From assembly GCA_030159075.1 (NCBI GenBank), contig BROG01000488.1, positions 1-64,000 of the forward strand: DNA of 64,000 bases, written 5' to 3'. Positions 26,670 to 39,319 of this stretch are shown here, piece by piece. The notes under the pieces are model-generated. The model was not told where the DNA came from and made no database searches. It saw only the letters and a list, made by a program, of their open reading frames with translations. The position numbers and the translations under genes are program-made. The DNA comes from Atrina japonica. Its lineage: Eukaryota > Mollusca > Bivalvia > Pterioida > Pinnidae. How positions within the stretch are numbered: position 1 is the stretch's first letter; each line of letters starts with the position of its first letter.

Positions 26670-28340
26670 TACGCCCACTCTTTGAAAATTCCTGGATCCG
26701 CTCCTGCCTCGACACTTTTCTTTTTCGGAACAATATATATTTTGATATGTGTTCAACTGATGACATCGTATTGGCAGAAACGTCTCCCTTTAGTTTTAAT
26801 ATTATGATTATTACTAAAGTAAAAACAAAATTGCCATTTTCATGTCGATATAATGCCTATGTTTAAAATACCATTAGTCACGCGTGAATATGTCTGGTTA
26901 TTTGTACGAGCTCGGAAAGCGGATTATATCAATATTTTATTCGACCAATGACGTTCACAACGACTTCCCTTCACTTGAAGTTTCACACAAGGAAGTAAGA
27001 GGTATCATGATTTCTCTGTAGTGAGTTAAAGGGTCATTAGCTGTGTTTACTAAAAGAAACATACTTCTATTTCTCCTACTTTTACTACTTTTACTTGATT
27101 TTCAGTAACAGATAATTGGCATTAGAGTCTTAAATTCCTAATATATATTTTGTGGAAATAATGGCAGGTCCAGTATATGGTATGCATAAACAAACGGTAA
27201 TGTTGAGTTAAGCCATTATTGCAATTGAAAAAGTATCAAAGCCGGGTTTCTCCAACAATTTCCACAAAATATATAGGAATTTAAGAATTTTATGTCTGTG
27301 TGTATCTCTTTTTGTTATTGTTTATTTATCTATGTATTGTAGTAAAAAAGGAAAGAAAAAATTGGAGAAATGCACCTGATAATTTTGTTATATTTTCTAG
27401 AATCCTTTGCATTTGCTTTAGTCTTTAAAAGAAATTAAATTATTGATACCGTATTTAAATATTTACAATATTTTCATATTGACGTCCTCTTTTAAATGAT
27501 AAAAACGACGAGCAGTCAGTATAATGAATTCTATAGACGAATCATGCAATGTATGAGATGTTGATCATCTTATCCTTTTGAAAGAAGTGTGCAAACGCAT
27601 GATTTAAATCATCGCTGTAAATCAAATTGCTTATCTATTCTACCCTTAGTTGCTATCTTAATACCGAGTTCTCTTGTACTGTAACCATCATCTATCTCTA
27701 TTGTAAGCATTCTTGTGTGACGAAAGCTTAACCGTTGACCTCACATCAGGTGATCGGTATACTGACGCGTTAAAGCCACATTCCGGGACGAAACGTTCAG
27801 AAATAAACTTTTTGTAGGCACTTACTGTTTATTCGCATATAATTTCGTCGTATTTTTATACTGACTAATTTGTTAGCTAATAACGGGAAACATCCAACGT
27901 TAATATTTAATAAAAACCTCTTAAAATAGTATGGAAATAATAAAAGTGTCCATGATAAATAGTCTAATAGTATGATAGAATCTGCACATCATGTACAGAT
28001 AAACATAAATCTTACGTTAGCCTACGTTACATCGATTCATACATTTGGCTAAAATTCCGTCCCCAATCTTAGTTATTCTGTTTCCAAAGATCAGTCGGAT
28101 TCTTTGTACTCGTAGCTAGACAGGGCCATGACACATTTTCACTGCAACATATCGATCCGTTTAACTAAATATTTCTCGTCGCAACCGTCAGAAATTTCGT
28201 CAGTTTCTTATCCGATCTATTTTTTTCATTAATCCGTCGACATAAAGTTGTGTCACAACATAATTCCAATTATTTGAGAAGTGAATTCCAGGTAACGGTA
28301 CTCATTTTCGTGTACATATCGTCATGACTCCATTACGTAT
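26670..28340. other. Host DNA, nothing recognised
   Basis: AT-rich and gene-free by eye. 27030-27310 weakly recalls the paired repeat at 44820 and 52130 (GGTCATTAGCTGTGTTTACT; TTGTGGAAATAATGGCA), but the match is partial. Confidence 0.35.
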
Positions 28341-28344
28341 TCCT

Positions 28345-28587
28345 GGAGCCGGCCTAGCTCAGTCGGTAGCCCGCTCGACGCTTGATCGTGAGTTCGAGAC
28401 CAGCCGGTGGCAGAAAATCGAGGTCCCGTGCCGCAGGAGATATTGGCACGTTAAAGAACACTGACTGCTCAATGGCCGTAAGTGCCGAGAATAGGCCACA
28501 ATGTGTAGCCCTTCTTCGGCATTTGGTGACGTTTCCATATGAGTGAAAGATTCTTGAGTGGGACGTTCAACAGCAATAAACAAACAA
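28345..28587 (+). repeat. tRNA-derived SINE
   Basis: A box TAGCTCAGTCGG and B box GAGTTCGAGACC at the normal tRNA spacing, followed by the shared body and GAGTGGGACGTTCAACAGCAA tail. Confidence 0.85.
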
Positions 28588-28689
28588 ACGTATTCCTGAT
28601 ATTTTTGCTAATTGGCTGATGGTAAATCAGTCAAAGCATATGACATACCATATAAGCCTACTACTCTTTAGCTTGTCAGTAGTAATATT

Positions 28690-29165
28690 CTAGTTACCCG
28701 CATATGGAGTTTATATTTCACAAATGATCCGATATGCCAGGGCGTGTTCAACATATGAACATTTCATATATCGATGCAAACTACTCAATGACAAATATTG
28801 ACACAGGGATATCGAAAACCGCATTTAATCACAACGTTCCGCAAATTTTACGGTCGGTATAATAGTCTTGTTTGCGATTACTCTGTTTCACTAGGTGAAA
28901 TGTTGAGTTGTCTTTTTATTGGCGGTTGTTGAGACGTCTGTACCAATTGTGACGAGGATTCCTTCCTCACGTATTTCATTTGGACTTGACTATGGATTAA
29001 CGGCGGGTGTGACCGGTTGACAGGGGATGCTTACTCCTCTATGGCACCTGATCCCACCTCTTGGTTTCAAGAGGTCCGTGTTTGTCCATTTTTACCAGAT
29101 TTGTATCTATATCCCGGACATCCTAAAGATTTATACTTTGGTATCTGAGATGTTTTATATATGAA
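28690..29165 (+). pseudogene. 3'-end relic of a reverse-transcriptase element
   Basis: The coding remnant CATATGGAGTTTATATTTCA .. TGTTCAACATATG is followed by the non-coding tail GGCGGGTGTGACCGGTTGAC .. CCTCTTGGTTTCAAGAGG. The same tail occurs at 31738, 36838, 42530 and 53238, in both orientations. Many stops interrupt the frame. Confidence 0.6.
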
Positions 29166-29169
29166 GCGT

Positions 29170-31735
29170 ATTACGGATTCTATATATGGAATGTCACACC
29201 TCACCTCACCGAAAGAAATTTAGAAATTCCGTTAATACCACGCATTTTTGTCAAATATTTTATTTCCTTCTGTTAGGAGTGGTTTTCTAAAGAAAATATC
29301 AAATGTTCCTTCGAAATGAGATTTTAAATAAATAAAAATTTAATGTGGCTTTAACTAATCAGAAATACAGTTTCTACAAAGTTTGAACGTATTACAGGGT
29401 GTGTCAACTGAACAATTAGATTGTGCAATACCGAAACTTATTTTAGAGTAAACAAATTTGTCATCCCTATCAATCGCTCGCTGTGGTCTAGTGTATGAAC
29501 GTTCAATTGGACGAGTTTAAATGTCAGGTAATAAAGCATATTAATAACATTGAAATTACATTGACTACAGTAATCGTTCCTACTGATCACCATACATTAT
29601 AAGAGAGCATCCAGTGAGGAATAAAACGTTTTTTCACTTGTTATAATGTCGTACTGTATGTAAAGAAAACGAATGTTAATAATGGTCTTGTACACATTTG
29701 GATCTTTCATGTTCTTACATGAAAGACAGGAATAACATACTTCGATATATTTCACTCAATCAAGGCAATAGATAATGCATGGTATATTAAAATTGTCTAC
29801 GGCATTATAACGTTTTACTTTGTATACTCAGAGTTAAGATCTAATGGTGGTATACATTTTTTTTTATCAAAAAGACATCCCTTGTCATCGCTCTGTCATT
29901 ATTTCCTTCGGACGATTCCGATATTGACCGGTGTCATACTAAAAACATCAATATTTATCCAAATATGGCATTCTTAAAAAACATTTTTACATTTAAAAGT
30001 TTCAAATTTGTCATTCTATTTTGTTGAAATTCGTTCTTAAATATGCTAAGAGATTTTCTGAGAATTCTGTCGTTTTCCTCAATATACCACAGCAAAAATG
30101 ACGGAAATGGATATGAAGTCTGGGATTAAGTATGCACTTTGAGACCTTGTATAAATTCACTCATTAAACGATGATCTTTGGTCAAGGTCATATTTGACCC
30201 CCAATGCAAGTGTATGGTACACTTTGCAGATCCCGTTTCACCAATCAGATCTAAAATTAACAGATAACATTTTAACTGACTTTGATCTTTTCACCCAACT
30301 CGAAAGGTTTCCTTGTAACGTTTGCGACAAGTGTTGCATGCTAACAGGGGGCACATACTCCTTCCCATCCCATTTAAGATTCGCAATTTTCCTAATTTGT
30401 CGTTTTCTAATGAATTGGGATTTTCAATTATTCATTTTTACTTGTTGATTTTTTTTCATATATATAACTGACGTTAAAGAACACAAACTGCAACATTCAT
30501 TTACTCAGCTAACAACCATGACACTATTCAAGCAACATGCACTGTGTTGTCAAAGTTCAAGGCTGACATTTCTCATATTGTTTGCAGTTCTTTTTAACTA
30601 TCACAAGAACTCCTTATTCAGGCTATATACCGTCGTTTACATTCTAACACTACAGACCATATTAGGCTGGTCAACGACAGTGGGGAAAAGATATACCATT
30701 TAGATTCTCAAGGGTGGCAGAGCTGCGTACTCTAGTTAATACAAGCTCTGACAAGCGTTCATTCGTTATTTTCACATATCATAGTTTTTAAATTGAAAAA
30801 CAAAATAATAGAATCGAATATACCACCTTATACGTGATCAGTCTCATTATGATGGAACAGCGAAGTTCAAGGTAGAACAGAAAAGTATAGAGGTTTGCCT
30901 AAATTAATATTTTGGTGTGACGTCATTATAATGGCATTGCCTTGAAGCGAGCGCACCTTTGTCATTGTAGCATCGTATTGTAACATTAATTTAAACGTAT
31001 GTACAGCTCATTTTCTACCCACTTACCATAAAGTGATCGCTTTGCTCGCTTAAAATCATGCTGAAATTGTTGTCAAATTATAGGTACGGCGTGTTTGGCG
31101 TTGTTTTATTGAAGCATGGGTAAGGCGTTATGGCGTTGTTTTTTTGGAACAATACGATGTTGGTAAGCCGTCTAGGCTGTTATTAAACCGGCTATAACGG
31201 GATCGGGGTGTCATATCTCGGCAGTTACTAATCCGGCTATTACGGGATCGGGCTGTCCACAAACTCGTTGTACTCAACCACGTGCATAATTCAACCAATT
31301 AGATTAGACATTTACAGCAGCCATATTTCTAGGAACCCGTATGCGGAGCCTTTTATTCACAGAAATATAAAATATGGTCACCAAAACGCCAGTTAAGTAT
31401 TGTGACACATTAGTTACGTCGGGTTCGGTATTTTTCTGGCACAAATAAAATTTGAAAAAAAGATAAGTCAATACTGAATATGAATCAATTGAATAAATGT
31501 TAAAATTAGTTTTATGACATTTTAAATGAAAACAATTTCCTTTAAAGTGTCATTCTTGTAGATAGGGGCGTCATTACGATGATTACACCCGTCATTCCGT
31601 TAGATAAGTGTCATCATTGTAATTTACCATTCGTCAAATGGCCGACACTAAACCTTTAGGCAAACCTTTCCATCATAACATCACAATTATGTGTGATTAT
31701 GACATCACAATCTAATGAGGTCAGAAAGTATATAA
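29170..31735. other. Host DNA, mostly unrecognised
   Basis: 30285-30425 (GAAAGGTTTCCTTGTAACG, AACAGGGGGCACATACTCC) resembles 53080-53200 and 33830-33900, so it is a dispersed repeat. 31080-31260 holds repeated GGCGTTGTTTT and CGGCTATAACGGGATCGGG phrases. No gene is visible. Confidence 0.4.
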
Positions 31736-31737
31736 AC

Positions 31738-32185
31738 TTATGTCATTGTTAACGAATGCATTCCGAACGTCTAGCGTTTTTCGGATAGTGTTTAAGTCCT
31801 CCTTAAGTAGTAATATCCCACAATCACCTGCATATGGAGTTTATATTTCATACATGATCCCATATGCTCGTGCGTGTTCAACATATGGACATTTCATATA
31901 CAGAGGTAAACTATTCACTGACAAATTACTGACACAGGCATATCGAAAACCGCGTTTGATGTCAACGTTCCGAAAATTATGGTCGGTATAATAGTAAATA
32001 AATGTTTGCGATTATTCTGTTTTACTATGTGAAATGTTGAGTTACCTGTTCGATGGCGGTTGTTGAGACGTCTGTGCCAATTATGACTCCTCCATGACAC
32101 CTGATTCCACCTCTTAATTTCAAGAGGTCCGTGTTTGTCCGATTTTCCAGATTTGTGCCTGTGTCCTGGATATCCTATAGATTTA
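31738..32185 (+). pseudogene. Reverse-transcriptase element 3' end, coding remnant plus tail
   Basis: The frame 31740-31991 reads SSNIPQSPAYGVYISYMIPY, ARACSTYGHFIYRG and FTDKLLTQAYRKPRLMSTF. This is the C-terminal signature (NIP.SPAYGVYISQLIRYARACS) of a reverse-transcriptase family common in bivalves and amphioxus. The TA tract at 32198 follows the tail region. It is the best-preserved C-terminal piece in the window. An element of the Penelope-like RT class is my best guess. Confidence 0.7.
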
Positions 32186-32192
32186 TACTTTG

Positions 32193-32298
<106 letters not shown>

Positions 32299-32299
32299 A

Positions 32300-33670
32300 T
32301 CGGTTTATAATTAGATTGGATTAACACTGACCAATCTGCCGGAAATATATACCGGTATATGTTAAATATTATATGGACACTAAAATGATTCTTTTTCTAT
32401 GGTTTTCTAACGACCGTAAATGTTTGCCTGAAACGGCGGAAATTCATCGTCGAAGTAAGATATAGCCCTCTGACTTCAATGTAAGCAGATGTCATTTATG
32501 GCATGCTATGATATTTTGATCATTCTCGACGCATTTAATTCGTTTTGTTTTATTTGCAGTGCCTCGAAGGTCCCAATGTTTTACAGTAGTTTCAAGTATA
32601 CGTATATATGTTGCTTAAGAAGGAAGGAGATGTCAATTTTCCAATGAAATTTCGTTAATAACTCCATTAATATGAGTTTTTATTTTTTTTCCTTCTGTTA
32701 GGAATGGATTTCTTTCAAATGTTATAAAAACTCCCCGAAATGTGACGAAATTATAATAGTCTTCCGTTTCCTTTTTTGCATTGTTTCTTTTTATTAGGAC
32801 CTAGATCTGCATGTCTCTTGAAATTTTTAAAAGCTAACCTGATTAAGTGTAAATAACAGAAAAAAGATCGCCTTGAACAATTATTTATTCCTTGTTAAAA
32901 CACCTTTAATTTTGGTATATACTGCAGTAGTATTACTAAAACTTAATGACATTTTCACCTGCGATTTTACTTTAGAAATAGAAGTATCGTCCTCCCATTC
33001 AACACATAAATAACGTTATCTGCCATAAAATAGTGCTCCACGGGAAGTAGATAGAAATTGGAAAGAACATTCACAATACCTCAAGCAAGTTATCTGTCTC
33101 GTCCATTGTTGCAAGAGTACTTCTACTCTGGTTTATGTAGTGCTCTGTGAATTGCCATTCTGAAGTTACCTTAAAACGCAGTTGATACAATATGATAAAT
33201 TTGTTTACAAGAAAGGCCGTATATAATAATTTGATCCCGAAGTATAGCATCTATGTTAAAAAAATCACGTATGCATAAACATTTGTTATTGTTAAATGTA
33301 TGCACAGATTGAAAGGTACTCGATTATACAAATATAATTTTTATCAAAAAATCCCTTCAATTTGTGAAATTATTTTTATCAGTCACAATCTAAGTCTATA
33401 TTTCATAAATTAACATGTAAAATACGACTGTTTGTTTTTACCAAAGACAGTCGACGTAGTTCTACACCCTGCTGACTAAAGTTTAAAACGTAATTGCGAC
33501 ACATTTAATGTAACCTACCCATGGATTAGAATACTCCACGCTTTAACCTCGAGTATTGTGTACGTTGTTTCGCACAAAACTTAACTGGGTATTTCCACTT
33601 CACACGTTGAACAGACAGGTTGTAACGGTATTTAGGATATTTATTTTGCCAAACATACAACTGACTTAGT
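32300..33670. other. Host DNA, nothing recognised
   Basis: No coding frame or clear repeat. Confidence 0.35.
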
Positions 33671-33678
33671 CAGTTGCA

Positions 33679-33702
33679 ATGGATAGACATAAACCTCGTA
33701 GG
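33679..33702 (+). CDS. Candidate first coding exon of the SEA-domain gene
   Basis: ATGGATAGACATAAACCTCG.. gives MDRHKPRR and is followed immediately by a consensus donor GTAAGT at 33703. It ends in phase 0, and the exon at 55502 also starts in phase 0. Basic residues at the start would suit the cytoplasmic N-terminus of a type II membrane protein. The link across ~21.8 kb is not proven. Confidence 0.22.
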
Positions 33703-34357
33703 GTAAGTTACACATTTTATTATTATTATTCAGAATATCATTTGTACATTTTTATTTCTGTCATAAAAGTATATACAAAATAATGTTCATTGAAACATAA
33801 TATTTCCTTTCCATGGACCATTTCTTGACAGGTGAAGCATGCAAACAGATGACGACGACTCCTTCTGGACACCTGCTTTCATCCCGTTTGAAATTTCCAA
33901 TTGTTTTTCGTGTTGAGACCGTTAATATATCTAATTAGTAGTATTCTAATGTGCATTAGTTCTTCTTCATTATACATTCATTTATTCATTTGTAGAAAGG
34001 ATTAAAAAAGAGAATATTTTTTTTTCTGCAAATCAAGAGATAAGGTGTCTAACGGATGATGTGCACTGCTATATATGAATATTGATTCATACAAGAACTC
34101 AACCAGTTTCATTATTATCATCAATAACTATTTCAATAAATATTCCCCAACTTTAATTCAGTATAAAGAAACGTCATAATTAACTGTACACAATGTAACT
34201 TTAATTGAATTTCTGTTTGACATAATATTACATAATTTATCTTTTTTTGGATCCGGATATGCAGTTTTCCTACCATGAACTTGTTTTTCCATATTAAACA
34301 CGTATTCTTATTTATCAAATGGTTTTACATAAACTGATTTTAATATATGTACCCGGA

Positions 34358-34362
<5 letters not shown>

Positions 34363-34443
<81 letters not shown>
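34363..34443. repeat. (TA)n microsatellite
   Basis: About 80 bases of TA; the Tyr/Ile frames on both strands come from it. Confidence 0.95.
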
Positions 34444-34451
<8 letters not shown>

Positions 34452-34504
34452 GAATCAAAGTCATTATTGAAAATAATAAATGCAGAAATCGTTAATTCAA
34501 AATC

Positions 34505-35275
34505 AATATACATTGTGACTCTCGATGACTCGAACGTCGAAAAAGTTTCGTACAAGTCCCGGTTTTTTCCTTCATAAATTGAGTAAATTATCTCTCGATT
34601 TCTCGAACGTCGAACCTCGAAGTTCTTGAAACGTCGAAGTCGATTCGAAGTCCCGATTTATATTTTCCTTTAGATTTCACTCTCGAAACCTCGACGTTCG
34701 AGTAATTTCAGGTAAATTCATTAAAAGTCAATGCCGTAAGCTACAACGACACCGGGATCCTTATCTGGAAGATTAAACAATAGGTGTTTTGATAACGAGT
34801 AATCCATAACTTAATTGAGTAGTGATTGACATGTTTGTTAATTAATTAAGAGCTAAAAAAATAGAAGAACTATAAAAATGCGTCATAGACTACAATGTCG
34901 AGTACAAGTGTCACAGCCAAGTCAAGTTGTAGTTTAACTTTTAGATCGAGCGGTACTGTAGATTACTGAAGTAGTAGTGAATGCTACTGCTACATTATAT
35001 ACCTTATATGTCGACGACCATTTTATCCAAATCGGATACATAATAAAGATAAAGTATTTACACGTTTTTTTTTATTTTTGAGAATTAGGTAGGGGATTGT
35101 TTATGACGAAATTCATACGAATTACGATAACAAAATCCTTTATTTTGTGTAGTATTAAGAAACCCTATAGGTCGAAATGCCCATTTCCAGCACTCTCGAA
35201 ACCTCGAACTCTTGAAATCTCAAAGTTTTCCCATAGTCCTGTGGAGTTAAAGGTATCGAGATTCAACTGTAATTA
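34505..35275. mobile_element. TCGA-rich non-autonomous DNA element (probable)
   Basis: The left end GTGACTCTCGATGACTCGAACGTCG and the right end (read in reverse) CAGTTGAATCTCGATACC .. TTCGAGGTTTCGAGAG share a CTCGA/TTCGA vocabulary in opposite orientation; ends are quoted in part. The middle 34800-35160 is unrelated AT-rich DNA. No transposase. Confidence 0.45.
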
Positions 35276-35279
35276 ATTT

Positions 35280-36830
35280 GACCATGTGTTGAAAAATAAA
35301 TTGATAAGTTGTTAAAAATATATATCATAAATGTTTATCCACATTTGAAAGGCACATAGTGGTGGGATATTTTTTCTATCGCAATAAAATATCCTAGACT
35401 TTAAAATAACCTGACCCAGGCTCAGGATAACCTATTGCTATCGTCTTTGTCAGTTGTATGTTAGTTGTTAACTTAAAGCTAATCGTAACTTTGAAACAAG
35501 TTTTGAATTGGAAAAAAATATAATGCTTTTGAAACACCTCCGATTTATTATTCCATAGGCAGACATTTTTGTTAAATGTTATCAAAAGAAATTGGCTCGG
35601 AAAATTTCCGCTATAAAAGGCGAGGCCGCAGAACGAACGTTATTTCACACCTGTACCCCCACAGCGAAACAATGGATATGTAATCTAAACATACACTTTA
35701 CTCAAATCATAAACATTCCGCATTAAATTTTTACACCAAAGACTTCAATAAATATACGTAATAAATATATTTTATAATTAGTTTGAAATTCAATATTTTA
35801 GTATCCGTAAAATAATATGCACTTTGAACGTAAAAATAAATACGCTCCTACAAGTATTCTGCACCCTTTCGTTGTTTACATAGCGTCACACATTCTGGTG
35901 AACCCGGTTAAGTGTGCAGTCGGGTTGCGCGCACTTGACCAAGGACATGGCACCCCTTATCATATTTTCCAAAGATTACAACTAATAAACGTTATAAGAG
36001 ACATAGATATGATTTTTTTTTTCAAAATGGATCCAAGTGGTCCTGTAAAACGAGCCGAGTGTTCGAGTATATATTTTCAAGTTGATCTTGGTCTGACTTT
36101 TCTTTGATTCGTTATTTTGGAAGAGAGGACATTCATATCATAACAGGTGGTCTGAGCTCCCGTTTTTTTTCATAATTTTACTATTTTCTCATGGGGAATT
36201 TGGAATTATGTTTGATATTCTGATGATTAAACTGATTAATTACATGCTTGTGAACTTTATATTAGCCGGGCTAAATGTCCAGATAGAAGAAATGAACTTT
36301 GTTGATATCAATATTTATTTTCGACATGTAGGTGAGTTATACTCAAACTTCTTTACGCTACACGTTTGTTCTATGCGGCTGTAGTTAGACAATGGCGACA
36401 AATTTTGCAAACTCGCTTTTTATATCGATTGTGGGGGCTTGTTTCTATTCAGAAAACTGAACAAATATGGCTACCAATGGAAGTAAATCACTGGGGATGT
36501 TTCAAAACCGATATATTATTTTTTTTATTTGATTGAATTGGTTTACAAGTTAAAATGACAGCTTTAAGATGTTTACAACTTTTTCTCAAGAATTTTTGGC
36601 AAAATTTCATTCAAACTTGCAGGAATTAAAACTATACTATAGGAAGTCTATAACAGTTTGCGAACGAAAATTGGTTAGCACCCATCCACAATAGACCAAA
36701 AATGACGAAAGCTTGATTCATCGTTAAAAATCTTATTTCTAAAGAACTTGTATTCAAATGACTTAAATTTGGTGAGCATGAATGTAATGTCAATATCAAC
36801 AAAATCTAAGGTGCTGTTGTATATAATATA
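35280..36830. other. Host DNA, nothing recognised
   Basis: A 96-codon frame at 35817-36107 has no domain that I recognise. Rest AT-rich. Confidence 0.35.
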
Positions 36831-36837
36831 AAAATCT

Positions 36838-36940
36838 CAGATACCAAAGTATAAATCAATAGAATGTCCAGGACATAGATACAAATCCGGTAAAAATGGA
36901 CAAACACGGACCTCTGGAAACCAAGAGCTTATTGACTCAA
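36838..36940 (-). repeat. Tail fragment of the reverse-transcriptase element
   Basis: On the minus strand it matches the tail phrase CTTGGTTTCCAGAGGTCCGT .. TTTGGTATCTGAGAT of the copies at 29060 and 53420. Confidence 0.7.
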
Positions 36941-36944
36941 AACG

Positions 36945-38660
36945 GATCGACATTTTGTATTCAAAAATATATGATAAAGTTGTTACGATTTTATAAATAT
37001 TTTGACAAATCTTAAGTCAAAGGGTCAAAGGTAAAGGTTACAGGCACCATATTAAACAGAAAGTATACGTTGTGGTCAAATTTGAGAGTTTTTCTCAAGA
37101 ACCTGTTAGACAATTTGAACTTAACTTGACAGAAAGTATCCCCATGTGATGCTGCAATCAATTTACAAATGGAAAGGAGCAAAAAACAAAAACAAAACTT
37201 TTAAGATATTGTCATTCTCATTCACATTGTGTATGGATGATTTAGTCAATGTATACATAGTTTGAGAATGAAACGAGCAACAAGGGGTGCTTCAAGTAAC
37301 AAAAGGTGGAGTTTTATATAAATAGCATTATAACCTGAACCTGATTGACCTTTTTATATGCAAAGATTTATCAGAAAGTTGTTCAGAATAATATAAGGGT
37401 AATGTTTTTTTCATGGTCATTGGATCAAAGGACAAGGTTACAGCAAACAGACACTAGGTATTTCGTCATATTTTAAATATTTTTTTTTTAGAACCATTGG
37501 GCCAATTTGAATCCAATTTGACTGGACATATCCCCACATGAATGAAGTTAGCGAATAAAAGGGTACAAGGTTACCCAATAATGTTTCAGAACATTTTGTA
37601 CCGAATATAAAATCAATACCAATACATACCTCATGAAGGTATCCGTGCGATATTAATATCATATACGTGTGGATATGTTTGTTATTGTCAATTTTGAAGA
37701 CTCCTCAAATTTCTGTCAAGACGATTGATTACGCAAATAACTGCTCACAAAAGTATAGTTCATTGTTTTAAAATATACAAGAAAGTATGGAATTTTGGTG
37801 ATGACATTGACGATTGGTTAAAGGGAGAGAGAAAAAACGAAGAAAATATATCCTGATATAGTAGTAGTCTAAAGAAACAGTAGACCAATTTTCTTCTTTG
37901 ATATTAATACGCGTCACGCTGTTGTATACAAAAAAAGAATCTCTAATGTTTGTTGGACTGACCCACATACGCGTGTTTTAAATATGCAATCACTGCACTG
38001 GTCATTTAGTGGTCAATGCTTTTCTGATATCTTTTTTATAAATAAAACCAAAGTAAATAACGATTCAAGAATTTTAATGGGGTGACATTTCTGAAAAAGG
38101 CGCATACTTTTCAATGCACGATCTGGACATCCGAAAAATTACAACTCATAAAAATCGTATATAATATCAGGTATCATAGAAGAGAAACGAATATCTGCAC
38201 TAAGATCACAACCGCCGTTGGTACTAGGTAACTCTGGTGAAAGCTTTATTTCGCAATTCAGGTTATGTAATAGAATACTGATATAAACTGTTATTGTAAC
38301 ATCTAGAAGAAAAACGAACAGAGAACTGACACGTTTGTAACACAAAATATTCATTTCAAGTAACGAACATTTTATGTAACGACCACCCAATTTGCCGATT
38401 TTCTATTTAGATTAAAATTCATTTTTTGTTCTAGAATGCACAAAACCATTTAAGGTTCATGCAGTAAATTTCTAATATTTGATGATAGCAAAATATATTT
38501 TAAGTACACACAACCTGCAATATCTTTTATTTCCCCTTAATGACTCTTTCCTTTCTCCCCTTTCTATTTTTTCGTTTCTGTCTTTCCCAAATACTTTTTT
38601 TTTCTCAAACATGTTCCAAAATTTGGCAGTAATTTTTTATAGTTTAAATAGAAATATGGG
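36945..38660. other. Host DNA with two diverged copies of an unnamed repeat
   Basis: 37020-37150 (GTCAAAGGTAAAGGTTACAG .. CAGAAAGTATCCCCATGTGA) resembles 37425-37560 (TCAAAGGACAAGGTTACAGC .. TGGACATATCCCCACATGA), ~405 bp apart. No gene seen. Confidence 0.4.
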
Positions 38661-38664
38661 TGTC

Positions 38665-38850
38665 CAGGTGGTTAACGCGGTAGCGCAGTGGTCAGCAAAC
38701 TCACCTCTCACCAATGCATTGCGATTTCGATGCTTCGATTTGACGGGGTAGTATGTGGCATGGTATGACGGCCGCCAAGTCGGACACGTGGGTTTTCATG
38801 GGGTACTCTGCTTTCCTCCCACAACATGCCAACATCACAACCAACGAGAT
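38665..38850 (+). repeat. tRNA-related SINE
   Basis: GGTGTCCAGGTGGTTAACGC and TAGCGCAGTGG resemble an A-box region. The body GACGGCCGCCAAGTCGGACACG and GGGTACTCTGC..TTCCTCCCA is mirrored at 47120-47292. Confidence 0.7.
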
Positions 38851-39248
38851 ACATATATATATAACTTGACATAACTTCTCAATCGTTTAAAAGATATATA
38901 AAATTTAATCTAAGGATAAAAAAATCAATTGTGATGTCTCAATGTTAACATGCGTCTTGTTTACATTGTATGAAATATATCTATCTTTTGTCACTGTTAT
39001 TTTGTCACAATATTTTCCCGCAAGCACAAGATATACTGAATTATCAGTCAATGTAAAACAACTCGATACACATTAACATGACATCACAATAGCGTGACGT
39101 CGCAATGCATTATCACTACCTAGCTACCACATTCTGTCTGAAGAGCCTACAGCCGAAAGCGCTAACAGAATAAAACACAAATATGTGACATTTTCAAATC
39201 GATGTTTTAATATATTTGTTCTGTGCCTTGCCAAAGAACATTAAAAAT

Positions 39249-39250
<2 letters not shown>

Positions 39251-39316
<66 letters not shown>
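39251..39316. repeat. (CA)n microsatellite
   Basis: About 65 bases of pure CA. Confidence 0.97.

Positions 39317-39319
<3 letters not shown>

Noticed and set aside
28345..28430. Functional tRNA gene
   Set aside because: A and B boxes are present but the cloverleaf is degraded and a SINE body follows; same for the other SINE heads.
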